A DNA stretch of 6,880 bases from Deltaproteobacteria bacterium UBA5329 (lineage in GTDB: Bacteria > Desulfobacterota > Syntrophorhabdia > Syntrophorhabdales > Syntrophorhabdaceae): NCBI GenBank assembly GCA_002408185.1, contig DHQV01000055.1:271605-278484 (forward strand), given 5' to 3'. This document shows, in pieces, positions 1 to 5,017 of this stretch. The translations under genes were made by a program, and so were the position numbers. Within the stretch, counting starts at the first letter, position 1; each line of letters begins with the position of its first letter. The notes below the pieces were generated by a model. It was not told the DNA's origin. It saw only the letters and a program-made list of their open reading frames with translations, and made no database searches.

Positions 1-501
1 CCAGCCGGTATCTTCGAAAAGGGCGATATGGTACAGGGCGCTCTCGACCATTGCGTCGGCGTTGGGCCTCACATGATTTTTCAGGACCCGCTTTTCGATC
101 GACCCGATATTCATCCCGAGCCGGACCGGTGTTTTTGTATCGCGTGCCATGACCGCGACCTCTTTCACCTTGCGCAGGTTATTGATTGTCCCGGGGTTGA
201 TCCGTATGCCGTCAATCCCGAGTTCCATTGCCTTCAAGGCTATTTTATGATTGAAATGGATATCGCCGATGATCGGGACATCTACTTCCTTTTTGAGGAA
301 AGGTATTATTTTGCAGGTCTCTTCCTGGGGAAGCGCTATCCTTACGAGCTCACATCCCGCTCTCTTTAGTTCCCGGGTCTGTATGAGGGTCTCACTGAAA
401 TTTTCCGGGTTCGTTTTCAGCATTGACTGAACGACGATCGGCGCGCCGCCTCCGATAGGGACCACGCCGACCTTTATCGGCCTTGTCTTTTTTCGTTTCA
501 T
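1..501 (-). CDS. ispG: 4-hydroxy-3-methylbut-2-en-1-yl diphosphate synthase IspG (GcpE), N-terminal part, cut by window edge
   Basis: This frame gives 167 codons from ATG at 501-499 to the left edge without a stop. IspG is a cytosolic iron-sulfur enzyme that reductively converts methylerythritol cyclodiphosphate to HMBPP, the penultimate MEP-pathway step. Visible family motifs of the N-terminal TIM barrel are VGVVPIGGGAPIVVQSM near residue 10, AGCELVRIALP near 50, GDIHFNHKIALKAMELG near 80, GIRINPGTI near 98, RLGMNIGSIEKRVL near 125 and MVESALYH near 150. The C-terminal [4Fe-4S] domain and its cysteines lie outside the window, so intactness cannot be judged. The usual SMTxTxTxD segment is changed here to SMLKTNPEN, a modest divergence. 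An AAGGA site sits 8 nt before the ATG, which supports this start. It is divergent from the small membrane-protein gene to the right and has its own promoter at 540-568. The family call is firm from several conserved blocks. Confidence 0.95.
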   Translation of the reverse strand, partial: MKRKKTRPIKVGVVPIGGGAPIVVQSMLKTNPENFSETLIQTRELKRAGCELVRIALPQEETCKIIPFLKKEVDVPIIGDIHFNHKIALKAMELGIDGIRINPGTINNLRKVKEVAVMARDTKTPVRLGMNIGSIEKRVLKNHVRPNADAMVESALYHIALFEDTGW

Positions 502-539
502 TTCCTCTGTCCTTGAATGAAGTGACGAAAACCTTGGTT

Positions 540-568
540 ATATTATCCCGTGCCATTCTCTATGTCAA
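540..568 (-). promoter_or_regulatory. sigma70-type promoter for ispG
   Basis: On the minus strand a perfect -35 TTGACA (568-563) is followed by a 17-bp spacer and -10 TAATAT (545-540). Transcription would start near 533, leaving a leader of about 30 nt that carries the AAGGA ribosome site. The spacer ends in GGGA, so GGGATAAT is formed; the same word at the same distance from TTGAC occurs before the decarboxylase genes. The heptamer palindrome lies immediately upstream of the -35. Confidence 0.7.
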
Positions 569-572
569 ATGA

Positions 573-632
573 GAGTGAAGAGTAAAGAGCAAGGAGTGAG
601 GAGAGTTCGCTCCTTACTCCTTGCTCTTTCTC
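573..632. repeat. palindrome built from a degenerate GAGTRAR heptamer
   Basis: Left arm 584-603 and right arm 610-629 pair over 20 bp, with a single G-T wobble, around the 6-nt loop AGTTCG. The left arm is the end of a 7-nt tandem repeat: GAGTGAA (573), GAGTAAA (580), GAGCAAG (587), GAGTGAG (594), GAG (601). Read on the other strand, the right arm shows the same heptad (GAGTAAG, GAGCAAG, GAGAAA). No T-run follows on either strand, so this is not an intrinsic terminator. It sits in the divergent gap between ispG and the small membrane-protein gene, next to the ispG promoter. It may be a dispersed short repeat; its function is unknown. Confidence 0.8.
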
Positions 633-681
633 ATGAAATTGATTTGCGCTCACAGCGATGAACTGATATATTTTGGCTGTC

Positions 682-1017
682 ATGGAAAATGGAAAGAAAA
701 AAGGCATCCTGCTGATCATTATTGGTATCTGTATACCTCTGTTCGCTTTGCCCTTTGTATCGGGTTTTGATATGAATAAGGGGTTCATGGACAATTTCTA
801 TAATACCGGGATCAGGATAACGAAGGATACAGGCCAAACCGCCGCGGCCGTAAAGGGCCCGCCGGCTGACACTTCAAAGAATCCTCTCGATTTGAAGAAG
901 ATGCGGATCGAAAAGATCCCCTACCGCCTTTTCTTTGTTCCCACCATCCTGCTTATATATATCGGGATCGTCATGATCGACAGGGCCCGAAAGAAGCTTC
1001 CGGGACAGGAATCTTGA
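682..1017 (+). CDS. hypothetical small protein with two membrane segments
   Basis: I do not recognise a family. From ATG 682 the product is 111 residues; an in-frame TTG at 673 would add three. Neither start has a convincing ribosome site, so the start is uncertain. A short basic head (MENGKKK) precedes a hydrophobic segment at about residues 8-28 (GILLIIIGICIPLFALPFVSG). A polar loop of about 50 residues follows, with an Ala/Pro-rich stretch (TAAAVKGPPADTS). A second hydrophobic segment spans about 81-99 (YRLFFVPTILLIYIGIVMI), and the tail RARKKLPGQES is basic. The positive-inside rule puts both ends in the cytoplasm and the loop outside. A weak TTGCGC/TATATT pair (644-649, 667-672) would give an almost leaderless message from 682. 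The next genes have their own promoter, so an operon link to the decarboxylase subunits is not shown. Confidence 0.65.
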   Translation: MENGKKKGILLIIIGICIPLFALPFVSGFDMNKGFMDNFYNTGIRITKDTGQTAAAVKGPPADTSKNPLDLKKMRIEKIPYRLFFVPTILLIYIGIVMIDRARKKLPGQES

Positions 1018-1108
1018 ATATGTAGGGAAAATCCCTGAGAATCATCTGCCCAAAGTGGAAAAAAGCAAAAAAAGTTCTGTACCCCATCTTCTTTGTTAAC
1101 TATTTCAC

Positions 1109-1137
1109 TTGACTATAATCGGGCGGTGGGATAATTT
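1109..1137 (+). promoter_or_regulatory. promoter for the gamma/beta decarboxylase genes
   Basis: TTGACT (1109-1114), a 17-bp spacer and TAATTT (1132-1137) form a sigma70-like pair. It contains GGGATAAT exactly 13 nt after TTGAC(T), as in the ispG promoter. An alternative is the perfect TATAAT at 1114-1119 with a weak TTTGTT at 1092-1097 (16-bp spacer). Either choice leaves a leader of roughly 55-75 nt before the gamma-subunit start. The A-tracts at 1059-1073 lie where an UP element would be expected. Confidence 0.55.
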
Positions 1138-1184
1138 CTTACAGCAATTTCAGGATCTATATTACTACATCTCAATACGCAGCC

Positions 1185-1190
1185 AGGAGG
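1185..1190 (+). promoter_or_regulatory. ribosome binding site deciding the gamma-subunit start
   Basis: A full AGGAGG ends 8 nt before ATG 1199. It selects the 45-residue product over the longer open frame beginning with TTG at 1109, whose first 30 codons overlap the promoter and lack any family resemblance. Confidence 0.85.
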
Positions 1191-1198
1191 ACAGGTAT

Positions 1199-1336
1199 AT
1201 GATGGACAAATGGACCTTTGGCTTTACGATGGTTGTTGTCGGCATGGGCGGAACGATTTGTACCCTCATTGTTTTCAGTCTCATAATGTCCGCTCTCAAG
1301 AAGATATTTCCGTACAAAAAAGAAGAAGATAAATAA
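1199..1336 (+). CDS. OadG-family gamma subunit of a Na+-translocating decarboxylase, very short form
   Basis: The product has 45 residues. One membrane segment, about residues 6-33 (FGFTMVVVGMGGTICTLIVFSLIMSAL), ends in a basic/acidic tail KKIFPYKKEEDK. The pattern GFTMVVVGMG followed by a hydrophobic stretch is the OadG signature, and the gene sits 14 nt before a bona fide beta subunit. In known enzymes gamma anchors the alpha subunit to the beta channel through a Pro-rich linker and a metal-binding C-terminal tail. Here both are absent: the protein stops about 12 residues after the membrane segment, against about 80 residues for the enterobacterial form. There is no frameshift sign, since a clean TAA is followed by the beta-subunit ribosome site. 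Assembly of beta is the most plausible remaining role. The call rests on the short motif plus context. Confidence 0.75.
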   Translation: MMDKWTFGFTMVVVGMGGTICTLIVFSLIMSALKKIFPYKKEEDK

Positions 1337-1350
1337 AGGGGGACGAGCGC

Positions 1351-2493
1351 ATGTTTGCTGATTCTGTAATAAGTGGCTTAAATGGATTGACAGCTGGTTT
1401 CGCGAACCTGCATTGGTCGAATCCCGTCATGATTGTCATCGGTTGTGTTCTGTTATGGCTCGGCATAAAGAAAGACTGTGAGCCGTTGCTCCTGGTCCCG
1501 ATCGGGTTCGGATGTATACTCGTCAATATACCTCTCGCAGACCTGATGGAGAAAGAGGGTTTTCTGCGCATAATCTACGATGCCGGTGTTATCACCGAGC
1601 TTTTCCCGTTGTTTATATTTATCGGGATCGGGGCGATGACGGACTTCGGGCCGGTGCTCGAGAATCCGTACACGTTTCTGCTGGGTGCCGCAGGACAGTT
1701 CGGTATCTTCCTTACCCTGCTCCTTGCGCTTGCGATCGGATTTCCGTACAAAGATGCGGTCACGATCGGCATCATCGGAGCATGCGACGGTCCTACCGTC
1801 ATATATGTCGCGTCACAATACGCCCAGCACCTGTTAGGACCGGTGACAGTGGCGGCGTATTCATACATGGCCCTTGTCCCGGTACTTCAGCCGCCTATAA
1901 TGAAAATGCTAACGACACACAAGGAACGTACAACGGTCATGAAGAGCCATGCAAAAACCGTTTCCAAGACCACCAAGATGCTTTTCCCGATAGTCATCAC
2001 GGTCATCGGCGGTCTGATAGCACCTAAAGGTCTGCCTCTTCTCGCCACGATCATGCTGGGCAATCTCATGAAGGAATCGGGAGTCGTACCCCGTCTGACC
2101 AGTGCCGCAGAGAACGAGATCGCGAACATCGTTACGCTTCTTCTAGGTATGGCGATCGGTGCAACGATGGCCGGACCTGTTTTCGTGCAGCCGACGACGC
2201 TCATCATCCTGATCCTCGGCCTCCTCGCTATTTGTCTCGATACGGTTTTCGGAATCCTTTTCGGAAAAGTGCTCTACCTGGTAACAGGCGGGAAGGTCAA
2301 CCCCCTCATCGGTGCATCCGGAATCTCGGCTTTCCCGATGGCGGCCCGTGTTGCCCAGAAGGAAGGCTTGAAATACAACAAGAGAAATTACCTCCTCATG
2401 CATGCCATGGGCGCGAATGCTGGAGGGCAGGTCGGTTCCGTTATGGCTGCGGCGGTTATGCTGTCAGTCCTTAATGGAATGGGAATTATATAA
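1351..2493 (+). CDS. Na+-translocating decarboxylase beta subunit (OadB/GcdB/MmdB family)
   Basis: A complete 380-residue multi-spanning inner-membrane protein, within the usual range of about 370-430. It forms the Na+ channel that couples decarboxylation of carboxybiotin to Na+ export. Family blocks: GIGAMTDFGPVLENP at 92-106, GAAGQFGIF at 112-120, IIGACDGPTVIY at 141-152, VAAYSYMALVPVLQPPIMKMLTT at 167-189 and NPLIGASGISAFPMAARVAQKEG at 317-339. Residues shown to matter in the Klebsiella oxaloacetate enzyme (Asp203, Tyr229, Asn373, Gly377, Ser382) line up here as Asp146, Tyr172, Asn317, Gly321 and Ser326 with identical spacing, so an active pump is expected. ATG 1351 is preceded by an AGGGGG site and by the gamma gene. 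No alpha or biotin-carrier gene is in the window, so the substrate (oxaloacetate, glutaconyl-CoA, methylmalonyl-CoA or malonate) cannot be assigned and I give no symbol. A strong terminator follows at 2559. Confidence 0.95.
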   Translation: MFADSVISGLNGLTAGFANLHWSNPVMIVIGCVLLWLGIKKDCEPLLLVPIGFGCILVNIPLADLMEKEGFLRIIYDAGVITELFPLFIFIGIGAMTDFGPVLENPYTFLLGAAGQFGIFLTLLLALAIGFPYKDAVTIGIIGACDGPTVIYVASQYAQHLLGPVTVAAYSYMALVPVLQPPIMKMLTTHKERTTVMKSHAKTVSKTTKMLFPIVITVIGGLIAPKGLPLLATIMLGNLMKESGVVPRLTSAAENEIANIVTLLLGMAIGATMAGPVFVQPTTLIILILGLLAICLDTVFGILFGKVLYLVTGGKVNPLIGASGISAFPMAARVAQKEGLKYNKRNYLLMHAMGANAGGQVGSVMAAAVMLSVLNGMGII

Positions 2494-2558
2494 CCGAAGG
2501 TTGCAGGTAATAGGTCATAATGGGAAGACCGGTAATGACCCGTAAAATGTGAAGCAAC

Positions 2559-2592
2559 GGGGCCGGACAGGTGACTGTTTGGCCCCTTTTTT
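2559..2592 (+). terminator. intrinsic terminator after the beta-subunit gene
   Basis: GGGGCC at 2559-2564 pairs with GGCCCC at 2581-2586. Two G-T pairs and ACAG/CTGT continue the stem to 12 bp, closed by the tetraloop GTGA (GNRA type) at 2571-2574. Six T follow directly (2587-2592). This is a textbook Rho-independent terminator for the gamma/beta unit. Confidence 0.92.
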
Positions 2593-2616
2593 CTCGATAC
2601 ACCTTCGCGATAAGGC

Positions 2617-2645
2617 TTGCACAGGTGTTTGACTTGGTATACACT
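2617..2645 (+). promoter_or_regulatory. possible promoter of the permease/kinase-like unit
   Basis: TTGCAC (2617-2622), 17 bp, TACACT (2640-2645) is a weak sigma70-like pair; TATACA (2638-2643) is an alternative -10. A promoter is expected here because the gene upstream ends in a strong terminator, but the match itself is modest. The element overlaps the inverted repeat at 2620-2648. Confidence 0.3.
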
Positions 2646-2648
2646 GTG
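2620..2648. repeat. inverted repeat, possible operator
   Basis: CACAGGTGT (2620-2628) and ACACTGTG (2641-2648) are complementary over eight bases with one bulged G, separated by 12 bp. The half-sites are centred about 21 bp apart, two helical turns, as for a dimeric repressor. The repeat covers the -10 and spacer of the possible promoter. It could equally form an RNA hairpin. Confidence 0.35.
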
Positions 2649-2699
2649 ACATTGGCAGGGCACGGGAAAATAAGTGGCATTTATTAAAATTGGGTGGTT

Positions 2700-2723
2700 A
2701 AGGGCGTATGACGCCCTTTTTTT
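2700..2723 (+). terminator. intrinsic terminator in the permease leader
   Basis: AAGGGCGT (2700-2707) and ACGCCCTT (2711-2718) form an 8-bp stem around the 3-nt loop ATG, and the T-run continues to 2723. It lies about 107 nt after the terminator of the upstream gene and 33 nt before the permease start. The ATG in its loop opens the permease frame 16 codons early but has no ribosome site, so I do not take it as the start. It could end a short transcript from the 2593-2699 stretch or act as an attenuator for the permease. Confidence 0.8.
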
Positions 2724-2740
2724 CGGGGTACTATTTAAAA

Positions 2741-2747
2741 AAGGGGG
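2741..2747 (+). promoter_or_regulatory. ribosome binding site deciding the permease start
   Basis: AAGGGGG, preceded by an A-run, ends 8 nt before ATG 2756. It selects that start over the in-frame ATG at 2708, which lies in the loop of the terminator hairpin. Confidence 0.75.
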
Positions 2748-2755
2748 TTCGGTGT

Positions 2756-4087
2756 ATGGAATTCATGCAGATCGCAGCCAGCGTTGTATTTCTTGCGAGC
2801 ATCATTCTTGTCATCACAGGCTGGATTGACAGCGTCATAGCCGCATTGTTGGGCATCTTGTTGATGGTGTTCCTGGGGGTGTATTCCGATATTGACGCCT
2901 TCAAGATCGTTGACTGGAACGTCATCTTCATTCTGCTAAGTATCTGGATCATATCGGGGTATTTCGGGCGCTCCGGCGTGCCGGATTTCTTGTCAGCCCT
3001 TATGCTGAAGGCATCCAAGGGGAACGTTGCGTTTTTCGTTACGTCGATCGGGATGCTGGCGGGTTTCGTTTCGATGCTGATCGATAACGTAGTTGTCGTT
3101 ATCATGTTTGCTCCGGTCATATTCCATGCGTGCAGGAAATTCAACTTTCCCGCGTTCGCTCCGGTCTTGTTTGTGGGCCTTTGCTCCAATTTCATGGGTA
3201 CTGCGATGCTTCTCGGCGACCTCCCGCCGCAAATGCTGCATAGCGTATCCGGCATAGAATTTTCGGGTTTTATCTGGCATTCCGGCAGGCCCTCGTCATT
3301 TTTCATCCTGATGATATCGTATATTGTTACATGCTGGATGTTCTATCTCATCTTCAAAAAGAAATATAAAGGGATGAGGATGGATGTTGGATCGATCCAG
3401 GAAAAACCCCTTGATCATATCAAGGATAAACCCTTTGCAATCGTGTCATGCGGCGTATTTCTGCTGACTATCATCGCAATGGCCTTGCGGCCGGTTTTCG
3501 GGTATCACCTTGGTTTTATCGCCATGTGGGGTGCGATCGCCCTGATCCTTTACTTTGAATTGTTTGGTAAGCATTACACGGTCGAGATACCCGATGTCGA
3601 GCATATACTCGCGGAACTTGACTGGCGTGCCATCGGATTTTACGTGTCATTGTTCGCCCTTGTCGGCGGCCTCGAACATGCCGGCGTCATTAAAATCGTC
3701 ACGAATGCGATCACGCCCGTCATCCAGAAAAGCCTTGTCGTGGGAAGCACGGCCCTCTACTGGATAACGGCCCCCATTGTTGGCATAGTCGAGCACGATG
3801 CTTATATTCTTACATTGCTCTATGTCATCAGGGACCTTAGCAAAGACACGGGAATCAACCCCTGGCCGCTCTACTGGATGCTCCTGTGGGCCGGTACCCT
3901 CGGAAGCAACCTGACCGTTGCGGGCGCCCCGGCACTCTTTGTTGCAAAGAACCTTGGCGAGAAGGAGGACCAGAGGAAAGTCGGGCTAAAGGAATTCCTG
4001 GGCATTACAGTTCCCTATGTCATTGTATCGCTTATTGCCTGCTATATACCCGCGATGTTTATCTGGGTCATTCCTTTTGCAAAATAG
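2756..4087 (+). CDS. ArsB/NhaD-superfamily (SLC13/CitM-like) ion permease, substrate unknown
   Basis: A complete 443-residue protein with about 11-12 hydrophobic segments and the two-fold repeat of the ion-transporter superfamily. The first half shows IDNVVVVIMFAPV (109-121) and SNFMGTAMLLGDLPPQML (144-161), corresponding to the DNVTTVLLFAPV and NIGGTATLIGDPPN blocks of NhaD/ArsB-like proteins. A charged cytoplasmic loop (201-226) separates the halves. The second half has ALVGGLEHAGVIKIV (301-315) and AGTLGSNLTVAGAPALFVAKNLGEKE (379-404), matching the GG-LE-TG and GTL-G blocks. The acidic-Asn pair expected in the second half is instead GIVEHDAY (343-350), so substrate or ion coupling may differ from known members. 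Relatives carry citrate, dicarboxylates, sulfate, arsenite or Na+/H+; the sequence does not decide. The kinase-like gene starts 18 nt downstream, which implies co-transcription. Confidence 0.85.
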   Translation: MEFMQIAASVVFLASIILVITGWIDSVIAALLGILLMVFLGVYSDIDAFKIVDWNVIFILLSIWIISGYFGRSGVPDFLSALMLKASKGNVAFFVTSIGMLAGFVSMLIDNVVVVIMFAPVIFHACRKFNFPAFAPVLFVGLCSNFMGTAMLLGDLPPQMLHSVSGIEFSGFIWHSGRPSSFFILMISYIVTCWMFYLIFKKKYKGMRMDVGSIQEKPLDHIKDKPFAIVSCGVFLLTIIAMALRPVFGYHLGFIAMWGAIALILYFELFGKHYTVEIPDVEHILAELDWRAIGFYVSLFALVGGLEHAGVIKIVTNAITPVIQKSLVVGSTALYWITAPIVGIVEHDAYILTLLYVIRDLSKDTGINPWPLYWMLLWAGTLGSNLTVAGAPALFVAKNLGEKEDQRKVGLKEFLGITVPYVIVSLIACYIPAMFIWVIPFAK

Positions 4088-4105
4088 GGGATAAGGAGGC
4101 TAACC

Positions 4106-4954
4106 ATGGCAATACTTACCATTTCGCGGCAGTTTGGCGGCGGGGCAAAGGCCTTGGCCCTGCGCGTGTCGCAGGATCTCGGCTATGAGTACTTAGACCG
4201 TGCGACAATGTTCAAGGATATCTCGGCGCGGGGCCCCCGCTGGGAGACATATGCAAAGAGTTTCGATGAACAGTATCCTAATGTCTGGGAAAGGAACGAT
4301 TGGTCATTCAAGGCGTTTGTTGCTGTTATTCAGAACCTTATCTATGAATATGCTCAAAGAGACAAGGTAATAATTGCGGGAACGGGGGGCACTTTTTTGC
4401 TTAGAGGAGTTCCGCATGTCCTGAGGATACGCATAGAAAGCAGCATGGAAGACCGGATAAACCGTGTTCAGGGAGAACAGGTGATCAACGAGAACACTGC
4501 TAAATGGATCATCGAAAAGATTGACGCTGACATGTCAAAGTCTATGTATATCCTCTACGGAAAACACTGGGATGACCCGAAGGAATTTGACCGGGTATTC
4601 AACAGTTCGACAGAAGATCATCAGCAGATCATCGATGAGATCAAGAAGAGACTCGTCGCGAAAGATGCATTAAAGAATGAGGAAGCCCTGAACATCCTGA
4701 ATCTCAGGGCTCTCGCCGCAAAAGCGAAGGCAGCTATATTGACGGACCCGAATTTTACCGTGTCGTTCCTCGATGTGACGCCGGTAGAAGAAGGGATGCC
4801 GAAATACGGGCTCAGGGTACATGGATTCGTGCATGAAATGGACGATATTGAGGGAATTAAGCAGGCGGTAGGCAAAATCGTCACCGACATGCCGGTTGAA
4901 TACGACGTGAACTACCAGATGTATCCCCGGTTCGGCCACTTCGACTTCAGGTAA
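4106..4954 (+). CDS. cytidylate kinase-like P-loop protein (PF13189 type) with a C-terminal extension
   Basis: A complete 282-residue protein; AAGGAGG ends 6 nt before ATG 4106. Residues 1-185 follow the cytidylate-kinase-like family: ILTISRQFGGGAKALALRVSQDLGYEYLDR at 3-32 (glycine-rich phosphate loop and first helix), VIIAGTGGTFLLRGVPHVLRIRI at 88-110, MEDRINRV at 114-121 (basic lid-type segment), IEKIDADMSKSMYILYGKHWDDP at 136-158 and FDRVFNSS at 161-168. The loop GGGAKAL is not a classical GxxxxGK[ST] Walker A; this family normally has GSGGREI there, so nucleoside phosphorylation is unproven. Residues about 195-282 are an extra domain with an alpha-beta pattern (LRALAAKAKAAILTDPNFTVSFLDVTPVEEG, LRVHGFVHEMDDIEGIKQAVGKIV) loosely recalling BON domains. 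It shares a transcript with the permease, so a regulatory link to transport is possible. It is not the housekeeping cmk, which has a different Walker loop. Confidence 0.85.
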   Translation: MAILTISRQFGGGAKALALRVSQDLGYEYLDRATMFKDISARGPRWETYAKSFDEQYPNVWERNDWSFKAFVAVIQNLIYEYAQRDKVIIAGTGGTFLLRGVPHVLRIRIESSMEDRINRVQGEQVINENTAKWIIEKIDADMSKSMYILYGKHWDDPKEFDRVFNSSTEDHQQIIDEIKKRLVAKDALKNEEALNILNLRALAAKAKAAILTDPNFTVSFLDVTPVEEGMPKYGLRVHGFVHEMDDIEGIKQAVGKIVTDMPVEYDVNYQMYPRFGHFDFR

Positions 4955-4970
4955 TTCTATCTTTTATACC

Positions 4971-5017
4971 GAAATAAACGATCCCCGGCAGGCCTCATGC
5001 CGGGGATCGTTTATTTC
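4971..5017. terminator. bidirectional terminator between converging genes
   Basis: Arms 4971-4990 and 4998-5017 are a perfect 20-bp inverted repeat around the 7-nt loop GGCCTCA. The stem core is GC-rich (CCCCGGCA/TGCCGGGG). Its outer ends are A-rich on the left (GAAATAAACG) and T-rich on the right (CGTTTATTTC), giving U-rich tails for transcripts from either side. It serves the kinase-like gene (plus) and the ATPase D gene (minus), whose TGA stop at 5018-5016 overlaps the right arm by two bases. Confidence 0.88.

Larger units (their letters stand above)
1018..1198 (+). other. intergenic region upstream of the decarboxylase subunits
   Basis: This gap of about 180 bp has no recognisable terminator for the small membrane-protein gene; the only stem is a weak AGGGA/TCCCT pair at 1024-1036 with no T-run. 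Two A-tracts, A6 at 1059-1064 and A7 at 1067-1073, lie upstream of the predicted promoter and could act as an UP element or bent DNA. The promoter and ribosome site are listed separately. Confidence 0.5.

Noticed and set aside
28..369. Open frame of 113 codons on the plus strand
   Set aside because: It lies wholly antisense to ispG, whose minus-strand frame shows several conserved blocks.
584..629. Palindrome as an intrinsic terminator
   Set aside because: There is no T-run after the stem on either strand, and there is no gene ending nearby: both neighbours start here.
1109..1198. TTG start giving 30 extra residues to the gamma subunit
   Set aside because: The stretch overlaps the predicted promoter and lacks family sequence; AGGAGG points to ATG 1199.
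1512..2027. Open frame of 171 codons on the plus strand
   Set aside because: It is an alternative frame of the beta-subunit gene; its Arg/His-rich product has no family look and no ribosome site.
2513..2540. GGTCAT/ATGACC inverted repeat after the beta-subunit gene
   Set aside because: Only 6 bp with a 16-nt loop; likely chance structure in the 3' untranslated region ahead of the terminator.
2593..2723. Known riboswitch (fluoride, preQ1 or similar) before the permease
   Set aside because: I could not find the conserved core of any class I know; only the terminator hairpin is solid.
2708..2755. Upstream ATG giving 16 extra residues to the permease
   Set aside because: This ATG forms the loop of an intrinsic terminator and has no ribosome site; ATG 2756 has AAGGGGG at good spacing.
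2731..3306. Open frame of 191 codons on the minus strand
   Set aside because: It is antisense to the permease N-terminal half, which is clearly the coding frame.
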